A DNA stretch of 64,000 bases, from contig NZ_JAALJI010000013.1 of the NCBI RefSeq assembly GCF_011064595.1, forward strand, positions 1 to 64,000, read 5' to 3'. The notes under the pieces are model-generated. The model saw only the letters and a program-made list of their open reading frames with translations. It did not search any database and was not told where the DNA came from. Position numbers and translations under genes: made by a program. Below are positions 17,143-25,508 of this stretch, piece after piece. Each line of letters opens with the position of its first letter. Positions within the stretch are counted from its first letter, which is position 1. The DNA comes from Paludisphaera soli. GTDB taxonomy: Bacteria > Planctomycetota > Planctomycetia > Isosphaerales > Isosphaeraceae.

Positions 17143-17551
17143 GGACCTGGACCTCGAAACCGGCGGTTGACGACGGGGCGACCTCGCCCCGCGCCCCTCG
17201 AAAATACCGCCGAACCGGGGGGATGAACAGCCGTCCTCAAGACTCCTGAGTCGACGCGAAAGCCGGACGATTGGTTCGGACGTCCCGGCTGATTCGAGGT
17301 TGCCGGTTGTGGTGTCTGCGAAAACCTTCGCGGACTTCGGGGCGATTAGGTTACTGGCGTAACGGATGTAAGGAGTATGCATCCTGGGTAGAGAGGGCTA
17401 TTGGGTTATTTAGATAAAGACCCTGAAGGGGGGGGCTGGGGCGAGACGAACAGTAAGGGTGGTTGGCGGCCCAGGGTCTCTGAGGCGGAGCCTCGGATCC
17501 GACGGTCGTATGAGCGCCGAAGTCAGTCGGGAGTGTACCGTGGAGCGTCCG
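17143..17551. other. Divergent intergenic region between argJ and the YTV-repeat gene
   Basis: About 410 bases with no convincing gene. An AT-richer stretch at 17340-17430 (for example GGGTTATTTAGATAAAGACC) is a plausible promoter area for the downstream YTV-repeat gene. No clear operator or riboswitch was recognised. Confidence 0.35.
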
Positions 17552-19840
17552 ATGTTGAGAAAACTACCGTGGCTCGCCCTGACGGTCCTAGGATTGGGAC
17601 TCGGGGCCGCCACGCACCCGGCACAGGCTAGTTACGCTGGCGGGGCCTCGTTGAGGCACTGTCCCGTGCCCCAGGAATGCGGCGGGCACGTCGAGTACCA
17701 GCTCCAGCGTCAGACGGTCCTGCAGAACGTGCAGGAGACCGTCTATGAGACGCAGCAAATCCCCTGCGTCCGGACCGTGACCGAGACGGTGATGCAGCCG
17801 CGGACCATCCAGTCGGTCCGCAACGTCGTCGAGAACCACGTCCGCGACGAGTCTTACACGGTCAACCGCCCGGTCTACCGGACGGTCAACCAGACGGTGA
17901 ATTACACCGTCCAGAAGCCGGTCACCCGGACCATCTGGAAGGACGTCGCCTACACGGTCAGCCGGCCGGTGAAGGAAACCCACTACGAGACGCGGACCTA
18001 CACCGTCCAGCGTCCCGTGCGGGAGACCACGATGAAGACCACGTACTACAACGTCAACCGCCAGGTGCGCGAGACGTCGTTCAAGGACGTGACCTACACC
18101 GTCTGCCGCCCGGTCCAGGAGACCATCTTCAAGACCGTGAACGAGGTGATCTGCACCCCGGTCCAGGAGACGGCCTACAAGACCGTCTGCTACACGGTCC
18201 AGCGGCCGGTCCAGAAGACCTGCTACCGCACCGTGCCGTACACCGTCCAGGTGCCGGTGCAGTCGACGGTGATGCAGTCCCAGCCGTACACCGAGATGGT
18301 CCCCGTCAAGCAGACCGCCTACAAGCAGGTGGCCTACACGGTGTCCCGTCCGGTCCGCGAGACGATCATGAAGGAGTGCCGGTACACGGTCCAGGTCCCC
18401 GTCCAGCGGACGGAATACAAGACCTGCACCTACACGGTCTCCCGCCCGGTCCGCGAGACGGTCATGAAGGAATGCCGCTACACAGTCTGCCGGCCCGTCC
18501 AGACGACGTCCATGAAGACGGTCTCAAAGACGGTCTGCAACACCGTCACCGAGACGGTCATGAAGGACGTCTGCGAGACGGTCTGCGTCCCCAAGACGGT
18601 GGTCAAGCAGGTCTCCAAGACGGTCTGCGTGCCGGTCGTCCAGTCGTACTACGTCCCGGGCAAGACGGTCTGCGTCAACGGCTGCCTCGTCGAGACGCCG
18701 GGGACGTGGTGCCAGAAGACGGTCATGTGCCCCCAGACGGTCGTCGACAACGTCGAGTGCACCGTCTATGAGTCGCAGGCGGTCCGCAAGCAGGTCCCCG
18801 TGACGGTCTGCCGGACGGTCCCCACCGTGGTGACCGAGCATGTCCCGGTCGTCACCTGCCAGATGGTCTCGGAAGAGGTCGTCAAGCAGGTGCCGGTCAC
18901 GGTCTGCCGCACCGTGCAGGAAGTGCAGTCGAAGCAGGTCCCGTACACGGTCTGCGAGTACGTCCCCCAAGAGGTCGTCAAGCAGGTGCCGGTCACGGTC
19001 TGCAAGACGGTCCAGGAGACCTGCACGAAGACCGTCCCCTACACGGTCTGCTCGATGGTCCCCCAGACCCGCACCCGCTGCGTCCCGGTCAGCGTCACCA
19101 AGATGTGCGCCAAGACCGAGTACCGTCAGGACCCCTATCAGGTCACGACGTACGTCGCCGAGAAGCAGACCCGGCAGGTGCCGTACACCTACACCCGCAC
19201 GGTCCGCGAGACCCGCGCCAAGCAGGTGCCTTGCACGATCACGCGGATGGTCCCCCAGACCTGCGTGAAGCGCGTCCCGATCACGACCTGCCGCATCGTC
19301 ACCGAGACCTGCTCCAAGCAGGTGCCCGTGACGACCTGCCGGATGGTCGCCGAGACCCGCTCCTGCCAGGTCCCCGTGACCACCTGCCGCACCGTGGTCG
19401 AGCAGCGCGTGAAGCAGGTCCCGCAGACCATCTGCGAGACCATCACCGAGCAGCGGACCAAGTGCGTGCCGGTGACCGTCTGCGAGATGCAGCAGGTCGC
19501 CTGCACCCGCCAGGTCCCCTACACGACCTGCCGCCAGGTGGTCGACACCAAGGTCGTGAACTGCCCGGTGACCGTCCAGCGCCAGGTGGCCGAGACCAAG
19601 ACCGTCTGCGTGCCCCGCACCGTCTGCAAGCAGGTCCCGGTCGAGGTCTGCGTCCGGGTGCCCGTCCAGGTCGTCTGCGAGCCGGCCGTCCTGCCGTCGG
19701 CCCAGGTCGTCCCTTCGTCCCAGAGCGTGATCGCCTCGCCGCAGGCCACGAGCCTGCCGATGACCACCCTCCCGGCGTGCGACGCGTGCGACGCCAAGCA
19801 CCCGTTCTTCGCCAAGAAGGCCCGGCACCTGTTCCGTTGA
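17552..19840 (+). CDS. YTV-repeat, cysteine-rich exported protein
   Basis: 762 residues from ATG at 17552, with GGAG eight bases upstream. Signal peptide MLRKLPWLALTVLGLGLGAA with cleavage after AQA near residue 28. The mature protein is almost entirely repeats with an exact 16-residue period. Array 1 (residues about 102-341; 17855-18574) has 15 units of type YTVxRPVxETxxKxxx. Array 2 (residues about 413-700; 18788-19651) has 18 units of type KQVPVTVCRxVxETxx. A Cys-rich linker with YYVPGKTVCVNGCLVETPG joins them. YTV proteins are a planctomycete surface family described from proteomic work. The regular Val/Thr alternation suggests a long beta-structured fibre or solenoid, with the many Cys possibly cross-linking; that is inference. 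Long ORFs in other frames here are repeat shadows. Confidence 0.92.
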   Translation: MLRKLPWLALTVLGLGLGAATHPAQASYAGGASLRHCPVPQECGGHVEYQLQRQTVLQNVQETVYETQQIPCVRTVTETVMQPRTIQSVRNVVENHVRDESYTVNRPVYRTVNQTVNYTVQKPVTRTIWKDVAYTVSRPVKETHYETRTYTVQRPVRETTMKTTYYNVNRQVRETSFKDVTYTVCRPVQETIFKTVNEVICTPVQETAYKTVCYTVQRPVQKTCYRTVPYTVQVPVQSTVMQSQPYTEMVPVKQTAYKQVAYTVSRPVRETIMKECRYTVQVPVQRTEYKTCTYTVSRPVRETVMKECRYTVCRPVQTTSMKTVSKTVCNTVTETVMKDVCETVCVPKTVVKQVSKTVCVPVVQSYYVPGKTVCVNGCLVETPGTWCQKTVMCPQTVVDNVECTVYESQAVRKQVPVTVCRTVPTVVTEHVPVVTCQMVSEEVVKQVPVTVCRTVQEVQSKQVPYTVCEYVPQEVVKQVPVTVCKTVQETCTKTVPYTVCSMVPQTRTRCVPVSVTKMCAKTEYRQDPYQVTTYVAEKQTRQVPYTYTRTVRETRAKQVPCTITRMVPQTCVKRVPITTCRIVTETCSKQVPVTTCRMVAETRSCQVPVTTCRTVVEQRVKQVPQTICETITEQRTKCVPVTVCEMQQVACTRQVPYTTCRQVVDTKVVNCPVTVQRQVAETKTVCVPRTVCKQVPVEVCVRVPVQVVCEPAVLPSAQVVPSSQSVIASPQATSLPMTTLPACDACDAKHPFFAKKARHLFR
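17855..18574 (+). repeat. Array 1: 15 tandem coding repeats of 48 bp (YTV type)
   Basis: Each 48-bp unit encodes 16 residues starting YTV with a conserved R-P-V or V-P-V at positions 5-7 and E-T or R-T around 9-10. No unit length changes across the array; units differ in sequence, so the array is old. Confidence 0.9.
18788..19651 (+). repeat. Array 2: 18 tandem coding repeats of 48 bp (KQVPVTVC type)
   Basis: Same 16-residue period as array 1 but a different consensus, KQVPVTVCRTVxETxx, with Cys at position 8 in most units. Phase and composition suggest the two arrays share an origin and then diverged. Confidence 0.9.
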
Positions 19841-19849
19841 GCCCGATCC

Positions 19850-19872
19850 CGCGAGCGGTCGGACCGCTCGCG
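19850..19872 (+). terminator. GC hairpin directly after the YTV-repeat gene
   Basis: 9-bp perfect stem CGCGAGCGG/CCGCTCGCG with loop TCGGA, ten bases after the stop. No T tract follows. It precedes the canonical terminator at 19925. Confidence 0.45.
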
Positions 19873-19924
19873 ACAAGCCAGCCCCCCGTTTCAGGTCAGC
19901 CTTTCGGCGCTCCCTGAATCGGCG

Positions 19925-19960
19925 AACGCCCCCCGACGGGAAACCGTCGGGGGGCGTTTT
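19925..19960 (+). terminator. Rho-independent terminator of the YTV-repeat gene
   Basis: CGCCCCCCGACGG, loop GAAA, CCGTCGGGGGGCG, then TTTT. 13-bp perfect stem extended by two A-T pairs. It lies between the convergent YTV gene and rdgB. Confidence 0.85.
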
Positions 19961-19976
19961 CGCGTTGCCGTTCGGT

Positions 19977-20633
19977 TCAGCCCTCGGCAACCTCCAGGAC
20001 GAGCTTCTCCAAGCCCGGCCGGAGGTGGGCGAAGGCCCGCGAGCGGTGGCTCAACTGGTGCTTCACCAGCGAGGACAGCTCGCCGAACGTCCGGTGATAC
20101 TCCGGGATCAGGAACATCGGGTCGTATCCGAAGCCCCCCGGCCCGCGAAGCTCGCGGATGATCCGGCCTCGGACCGCCCCCTCGGCTTCGAGCCGGATGC
20201 GGCCCTCGGGGTCGGAGACGGCCAGGACGCAGCGGAAGGCGGCGCCCCGGCGGTCGTCGGAAACGGCGGCCAGGGCCTCCAGCAGCTTTCGGCAGTTGGC
20301 GTCGTCGTCGCAGGGCTCGCCCGCGTACCGCGCCGAGTAGACCCCCGGAGCGCCGTCGAGCGCGTCGACCGCCAGGCCGGAATCGTCGGCGAGGACCCAA
20401 GCCCCCAGCGCGAGCGCCGTCTCGGAAGCCTTCTTGCGGGCGTTGCCGGCGAACGTGTCGGCGTCCTCGACCACTTCGGGGACGTCCGGATAGGCCGCGA
20501 TCGACTCGATCCGGAGGAGGTCCATCCAGGGCCGACGCTCCCACGGCGGCGTGATCAGCTCGGCCATCTCGCGGCATTTCTTGACGTTGCGGGAGCCGAG
20601 GACGAGATGGATCGGCGGCGAGGGGACGCTCAT
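19977..20633 (-). CDS. rdgB: XTP/dITP diphosphatase (HAM1/RdgB family)
   Basis: 218 residues from ATG at 20633. The enzyme hydrolyses dITP, dHAPTP and XTP to monophosphates, keeping deaminated purines out of nucleic acids. Seen: the nucleotide-binding start LVLGSRNVKKCREM, EDADTFAGNARKKAS, VLADDSGLAVDALDGAPGVY with SARYAG, and GGFGYDPMFLIPEY (the substrate-specific motif). All usual acidic metal ligands are present and length is normal. Confidence 0.95.
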   Translation of the reverse strand: MSVPSPPIHLVLGSRNVKKCREMAELITPPWERRPWMDLLRIESIAAYPDVPEVVEDADTFAGNARKKASETALALGAWVLADDSGLAVDALDGAPGVYSARYAGEPCDDDANCRKLLEALAAVSDDRRGAAFRCVLAVSDPEGRIRLEAEGAVRGRIIRELRGPGGFGYDPMFLIPEYHRTFGELSSLVKHQLSHRSRAFAHLRPGLEKLVLEVAEG

Positions 20634-20793
20634 GGTGTCGATCGTCGTTCCGGGTTCGGGAGGCCGGGCCGGGGGGCCGCGAGCCGGCTTCGAAGCGCGA
20701 AGTCGCCGCCCCCCGGGGCGAGGGGCGACGACTCATTGTCTCCGGCGTTTCGGACGCCGTGAAGGGGCGCGACCGCCCGGGGCTCATTTCACC

Positions 20794-21876
20794 TCACTTC
20801 ACGAAGTTCTGCTTGATCGGCGCCAGGTCGGTCAGCATCGAGGCGGGCGCGATCATCGTGTCGAGGGTCTTGGACCGGGACTTGCCGTCCATGAGGGGCA
20901 CGGCGAGCTTCAACAGGGCGTCGCGCATGGCGCCGGCGCGGGGATCGTCGGGCGACTCGAACGAGCCGACGAAGACCTTGCTGGAGGTCCGGTCGTGGTA
21001 GACGAAGACGGGCTGGCCGAGCTGCGCCACGTCCTTGTCCTTGCGCATGACGTTGGCGATCTTCTCGGCGTCGCTCGCGGCTGTGCGGAGGGGACTCTTG
21101 AGCAGCGCCAGGCTCCCCTGGAAGTTCGAGTCCTTTTCGTCGAAGGTCGAGCGGCCGGAGAACTCGGCGATCTGAAGGCTGTAGCGGCCCGGGCAGTGGG
21201 CGATGCTCTGTTCGCCCGAGTTCATCTGGAGGATCAGCCGGTCCTTCTTGACCTGGTAGAGGTCCTGGGCGGCGACGTAGGGGTTCGTCGTCCGGATGGC
21301 GTTGCTGAGCCCCTTCCGCCAGTGGAAGATCGAGGAGACGTTCTCCAGGCAGCTGGGGTTGATCTTCTTGACCTTGTGGAGCAGGGCGGAGGCGGCCTTC
21401 TCGGTCTTCTCGTCGCCCACGAGCACGGCGGCCTGGTCGAGCGTCCGGATCTTCTCCGGCACGTTCACGTTGGCCTGGACGACCTGCGGGTCGGCCTGCG
21501 GGGGGATTCCGCGGATGTTGCTCCCCCCCGGCCTATCCTTGTTGCGCAGGATGTAGGCCGGCAGGTTGTACTCGCTCCGCAGCTCCTTCACGAGCGCCAG
21601 CGCCAGACGCTGCGAGTCGGGGCCCTGGAAGGTCTTGGCGAGGACCATGAACGGGCCGTTCTCCTTCGTGAGGAGGTAGGGCTCGATCGGGTCGTCGGGC
21701 AGGTCCATCGTCGGCGCGTGGAGCTGGTCGACGGGGGTCGGCTCGAAGGCCGCCGGCGCCGGGCCTTCGTCCGCCGCGGGGGCGTTCGAGCCGCCCCGGA
21801 CCGGGAGGGACTGCGCCCAGGCGGGCCCGCCCGCCAGGGCTCCCAGGAGTGCCATCGTGGCAAGAGGCTTCTTCAT
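20794..21876 (-). CDS. Secreted hypothetical protein
   Basis: 360 residues from ATG at 21876 with GGAAGGGG upstream. Signal peptide MKKPLATMALLGALAGGPAW, cleavage after AWA near residue 21. The mature part has a Pro/Ala-rich linker, then an alpha/beta region (LALALVKELRSEYNLPAYIL, VPEKIRTLDQAAVLVGDEKT) and later YSLQIAEFSGRSTFDEKDSN and GQPVFVYHDRTSSKVFVGSF. The pattern of paired strands and helices resembles SPOR-like small repeats (LPAYILRNKD, VFVYHDRTSSKVFVGSFES), but I cannot assign it firmly. Probably periplasmic or surface-associated. Confidence 0.75.
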   Translation of the reverse strand: MKKPLATMALLGALAGGPAWAQSLPVRGGSNAPAADEGPAPAAFEPTPVDQLHAPTMDLPDDPIEPYLLTKENGPFMVLAKTFQGPDSQRLALALVKELRSEYNLPAYILRNKDRPGGSNIRGIPPQADPQVVQANVNVPEKIRTLDQAAVLVGDEKTEKAASALLHKVKKINPSCLENVSSIFHWRKGLSNAIRTTNPYVAAQDLYQVKKDRLILQMNSGEQSIAHCPGRYSLQIAEFSGRSTFDEKDSNFQGSLALLKSPLRTAASDAEKIANVMRKDKDVAQLGQPVFVYHDRTSSKVFVGSFESPDDPRAGAMRDALLKLAVPLMDGKSRSKTLDTMIAPASMLTDLAPIKQNFVK

Positions 21877-22215
21877 GGACGATCCCCTTCCTTGTCGGAT
21901 CATCGACGGCCGGCACGCGTCGAAGCCCGAGGGGGGCCGGCGCCCGGCGTTATTCCGAACTGGTTCCGAAGGTCGCCGCGCGGGGCGGGGGCCGATCGTC
22001 GGATCGAGCCGCCCACCGGCGGAACACGCGCGGGACTTTAGCAGAAGGTCGCAAAACCGCCCAGATCGATCGAAGGGGAAATCCCAGCCGGTCCGCCCCG
22101 CCGGGCGCCTCCCCGGGCGGGCAGGCTTTCCGCCCGTCGCCCGCCTCATCGCCCGGGCCGTCGGTCGTATGCCGAACCGCATGCAGCGAGGACGGGGGCC
22201 TCCCGCGGCGCTTCG

Positions 22216-23637
22216 CTACTTCACCCCGGCCCGCGTTTCGTCCGCCAGCCGACGGACGGCTTCGACGACGACGTCCTGGACGCGAGGCTCGAAGAAGCCG
22301 ACCATGGCTCCCAGGTTCCGACTCCACGCCCAGAGGGTCACGCCGATCGCCTCGTGGCCCCCCTCGGCGACAACCTTCGCCGTCGGCAGATAGCCGAAGC
22401 AGTCGTTGTTGTAGCCGGAGATCCAGAGCCCGTCCGGTCCGAGGGCCTGTCGCAACAGCGTCGCGTATTCGGCGACCGGCTCGCCCGGCAGCGCCGCCAG
22501 CGTCAGGCTCTCGCCGAGCCGCCAGACCGCCACGGGCGCCGTGTAGCGGGTAGGCAGCCGCTCGCCGGCGTCCAGCACCGCGAGCATGTGGCGGGCCTGC
22601 CACGCCTGGAAGTTCGGGCGATCCCGATAGCCCTCGATCTGCTCGCGAGACAGGTGTTGCAGGGGCAGATCGATCTGCGCGTAGGCGACCTGGAGCGGTC
22701 CGACGACGGGGGCGAGCGGCCCGTCGAGCACCCGGCAGACCTCGCCGCCCAGCGCCTCGCCGTGACTCCGGGCCGCCTCGATCGTGCCGCGAGGCTCCGG
22801 ATTGGCGTCGCCGCCGCAACCGGCCAGGAACAGGGCCGTCGCGCCAGGGTGCCGCTCCTCGACGACGCGTCGCGCGTAGCCGGGGTAGTCGGCGCTGATG
22901 ACGTTCCGGGTGCCGGCGGCCACGGCATGGCAGGAGCAGCCGAAGGCCACGGCCAGGGGCTTCCCTTCCGGCGAGTCGACCCGCAGGACGGGGACCGCGT
23001 CGTCCACCGACGCGGCCGGGTTGGGCACCATGACGACCCCTCCCGACTTCGGGAGCCGGCGGCTGGTGGGGACCTTCGTGCGTCCGGCCGCCCAGGAGAG
23101 CTTCGCCGGTCGGAGTGAGGCGAGGGCGCGCTCCACCAGGTCGACGAGCTGATCCTGCAGCCGGCGGGTGTAGGCGATCGTCGCCTCGGCCTGCTCGGGG
23201 GTCATGTCCGGGTGGGCGACGTTGAGCTTCAGGTTCGGATCCAGGCTGACGACCGGCCCGGTGTGGGTGTGCGAGGCGTTGAAGATCAGCCGTTCGCGGC
23301 CCAGGCCCGTCCGCTCGGCGATCCGGCGCGTCACGGCGTCGGTAACGATGGCGGACTGGAACGCGACCAGGTCGGCCGCGACGAGCACGGCGCGGCGGCC
23401 CTGGGCGTCCTCCAGGGCCAGCGCGCGGGCCGACAGGTCGTCGGCGACCCCTTCGAACGGCCCCTTGCGGTCGGTGTAGCCGAGCAGGGTCAGGGGCCGC
23501 TCGGGCGTGATCACGACCGTGGCCGTCCCGGCCTTCCAGGACGGCGGCGGCTCCCCGTCCTCGAAGTCCCGAGTCGCCGAGACGCCGACGCCCAGCATGG
23601 AAAGCCCGATCACGATCGCTCGACGGACTCCGCTCAT
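22216..23637 (-). CDS. Neutral/alkaline non-lysosomal ceramidase-like protein
   Basis: 473 residues; ATG at 23637 is favoured because GAGGAG lies six bases upstream (ATG at 23640 is too close). The N-terminus is a probable signal (RRAIVIGLSMLGVGVSATRD). The family N-terminal domain is recognised by GTATVVITPERPLTLLGYTD, DDLSARALALED, FNASHTHTGPVV (metal-binding histidines) and FLAGCGGDANPEPRG (nucleophile-region glycine-rich loop). True ceramidases hydrolyse N-acyl sphingosine; many planctomycete relatives have this domain without known substrate, so the activity is not certain. The C-terminal ceramidase domain is shorter than in the 700-residue enzymes. Confidence 0.82.
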   Translation of the reverse strand: MSGVRRAIVIGLSMLGVGVSATRDFEDGEPPPSWKAGTATVVITPERPLTLLGYTDRKGPFEGVADDLSARALALEDAQGRRAVLVAADLVAFQSAIVTDAVTRRIAERTGLGRERLIFNASHTHTGPVVSLDPNLKLNVAHPDMTPEQAEATIAYTRRLQDQLVDLVERALASLRPAKLSWAAGRTKVPTSRRLPKSGGVVMVPNPAASVDDAVPVLRVDSPEGKPLAVAFGCSCHAVAAGTRNVISADYPGYARRVVEERHPGATALFLAGCGGDANPEPRGTIEAARSHGEALGGEVCRVLDGPLAPVVGPLQVAYAQIDLPLQHLSREQIEGYRDRPNFQAWQARHMLAVLDAGERLPTRYTAPVAVWRLGESLTLAALPGEPVAEYATLLRQALGPDGLWISGYNNDCFGYLPTAKVVAEGGHEAIGVTLWAWSRNLGAMVGFFEPRVQDVVVEAVRRLADETRAGVK

Positions 23638-23748
23638 CATCAGCTCCTCGATTCCATCAGGGCGCCTTGAGCCTTCCGCGAAGAGCATGAAGGGATGCCG
23701 AGGTCGTCGAAGGTCGGCACGCCTGGGGATTTTCCGTCGGTCGGCGGA

Positions 23749-24453
23749 TCAGGCGTCGCCGAGCGCCGCCTTCTGGGCCAGGGCGAGCTGGTCGATGCCG
23801 GCCTCGGCCATGTCGAGGAGCTGGTCGAGCTGCTTGCGAGAGTAGACGCCCCCCTCGCCGGTCCCCTGGACTTCCACCAGGCCGCCGGAGCCGAGGCGGA
23901 CGACGTTGCAGTCGACCTCGGCCTTGGAGTCCTCGGAGTAGTCGAGGTCGACCATCGGCCGGCCGGCGACGATCCCGACGCTGACGGCCGCGATCGACTC
24001 CTTCAGCACCGCCGCGGCTTGCTCCGGGCCGAAGCGGTTGCGGAGACCCAACGCCACGGCGAGGTAGGCGCCGGTGATGGCGGCCGTCCGGGTGCCGCCG
24101 TCGGCGTTGACCACGTCGCAGTCGACGTGGATCGTCCAGGGGCCGAGGGCCTGGCGGTCGACGATCGCCCGCAGGCTGCGGCCGATCAGGCGCTGGATCT
24201 CGGTCGCCCGGCCGTCGGTGCGCCGCGAGATCCTCGTCGGCGTGCTGCCGGGGAGCATGGCGTACTCGGCCGTGAGCCAGCCCACCCCCTTGCCTTCGAG
24301 GAAGGGGGGGACCGAGTCGGCGAGCTGCGCGGTGACGAGGACGGTCGTCCCTCCGCAGGCGTAGAGGACGCTCCCGGCGCAGTTGGCGGCGAAGCCGGGG
24401 GTGATCCGCACGGGGCGGATCTCGTGGTCCTGTCGTCCGTCGCGGCGAGTCAT
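23749..24453 (-). CDS. rph: Ribonuclease PH
   Basis: 234 residues from ATG at 24453. Phosphorolytic 3'-to-5' exoribonuclease trimming tRNA 3' tails. Seen: RPVRITPGFAANCAGSVLYA, GWLTAEYAMLPGSTPTRISR (the diagnostic AEYxMLPxxT), RTDGRATEIQRLIGRSLRAI, and DCDVVNADGGTRTAAITGAY. GAGGAGC, spanning the argF stop, serves as ribosome-binding site and the gap to argF is only 11 bases, so it is likely expressed with argBDF. The C-terminus is slightly short but complete. Confidence 0.95.
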   Translation of the reverse strand: MTRRDGRQDHEIRPVRITPGFAANCAGSVLYACGGTTVLVTAQLADSVPPFLEGKGVGWLTAEYAMLPGSTPTRISRRTDGRATEIQRLIGRSLRAIVDRQALGPWTIHVDCDVVNADGGTRTAAITGAYLAVALGLRNRFGPEQAAAVLKESIAAVSVGIVAGRPMVDLDYSEDSKAEVDCNVVRLGSGGLVEVQGTGEGGVYSRKQLDQLLDMAEAGIDQLALAQKAALGDA

Positions 24454-24464
24454 GGCGATGCTCC

Positions 24465-25508
24465 TCAGCCCCGGAGCCGGTCGGCGGCCGAGCGGTCGCC
24501 CACCAGCCATTCCAGCAGGGCCATCTGGAAGTACATGCGGTTGGCGGCCTGCTGGAAGACCCGGCTGCGGGGGCCGTCGAGCACCCCGGAGGCCACCTCC
24601 TCGCCGCGGTGGGCGGGGAGGCAGTGGAGGAACACGGCGTCAGGCTTCGCCAGCGACATCAGCTCTTCGTCGACCTGGAACGGCGAGAAGATCTCCCGGC
24701 GCTGGTCGGCCTCGTGCTCCTGGCCCATGCTGGCCCAGACGTCGGTGTAGACGGCGTCGGACCCCTCGGCGGCGTCGCGTGGGTCGTTGGAGACCCGCAG
24801 GCAGGATCCGGGAAACCGCGACGCGAAGGCGGCGGTGAAGGCTTCGGGGTACTCGTACCCCTCGGGGCAGGCCAGGACGAACTCGACGCCCAGCAGGGCG
24901 GACGCCTCGGCGAGCGACATGGCGACGTTGTTGCCGTCCCCCACGAAGCCGAGCTTGAGGCCCTCCAGGCGGCCCTTCAGCTCGAACAGCGTGAGCATGT
25001 CGGCCATGGCCTGGCAGGGGTGAGCGTCGTCGGAGAGGGCGTTGACGACCGGCACCGTGGCGTACTCGGCCAGCTCCTCGAGCATGGAGTGGGCGAAGGT
25101 CCGCACCGCCAGGGCGTCGACGTACTGGCTGATGACCCGGGCGAAGTCGGCGACGCTCTCGCGCACGCCCATGCCCACGTCCTTGCCCCGGAGGAAGATC
25201 GAGCTTCCTCCCAGCCGCGTGAACGCGGCCTCGAAGCTGACGCGGGTGCGAAGCGACGGCTTCTCGAAGACCAGCCCGAGCGTCTTGCCGAGCAGGGGGG
25301 GGGTGCGGCCCGGCTCGGGCGGCCCTTCCTTCAAGGCGACGGCGCGGTCGAGCAGGGTGCGGGCGCGGTCGGCGTCGATCCCCCGGAGGTCGAGGAAGTG
25401 TCGAGGTCCGGGACGGCCGTCGACCTGGGACGGTCGGGCGGCCGCGACCCCCTGGGGGGCGGGCGCGGCCGCGACCTTGGCCCCGCGGCGATTCTTGGAG
25501 CTTTTCAG
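24465..25508 (-). CDS. argF: Ornithine carbamoyltransferase
   Basis: About 347 residues. Transfers carbamoyl from carbamoyl phosphate to ornithine, giving citrulline. Seen: FEKPSLRTRVSFE (carbamoyl-phosphate loop), ALSDDAHPCQAMADMLT (HPxQ), FVGDGNNVAMSL, and FLHCLPAHRGEEV (HCLP ornithine site). The start is unclear: no ATG or GTG exists in this frame near the argD end. A CTG at 25508 overlaps the argD stop as CTGA and has GGGAGG eight bases upstream; the nearest conventional start is TTG at 25547, without a well-spaced ribosome-binding site. I give the CTG. Either choice leaves an unconserved Ala/Pro/Lys-rich leader of about 35 residues before the family start PRHFLDLRGI. Confidence 0.93.
   Translation of the reverse strand: MKSSKNRRGAKVAAAPAPQGVAAARPSQVDGRPGPRHFLDLRGIDADRARTLLDRAVALKEGPPEPGRTPPLLGKTLGLVFEKPSLRTRVSFEAAFTRLGGSSIFLRGKDVGMGVRESVADFARVISQYVDALAVRTFAHSMLEELAEYATVPVVNALSDDAHPCQAMADMLTLFELKGRLEGLKLGFVGDGNNVAMSLAEASALLGVEFVLACPEGYEYPEAFTAAFASRFPGSCLRVSNDPRDAAEGSDAVYTDVWASMGQEHEADQRREIFSPFQVDEELMSLAKPDAVFLHCLPAHRGEEVASGVLDGPRSRVFQQAANRMYFQMALLEWLVGDRSAADRLRG

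Noticed and set aside
17855-19651. 48-bp periodic repeats considered as CRISPR or other non-coding array
   Set aside because: Units are in one reading frame, contiguous without unique spacers, and encode a clear YTV-type protein with signal peptide.
18524-19990. Minus-strand 488-aa open frame with regular repeats
   Set aside because: Periodic only because the YTV repeats on the plus strand are periodic; no start signal or export motif of its own.
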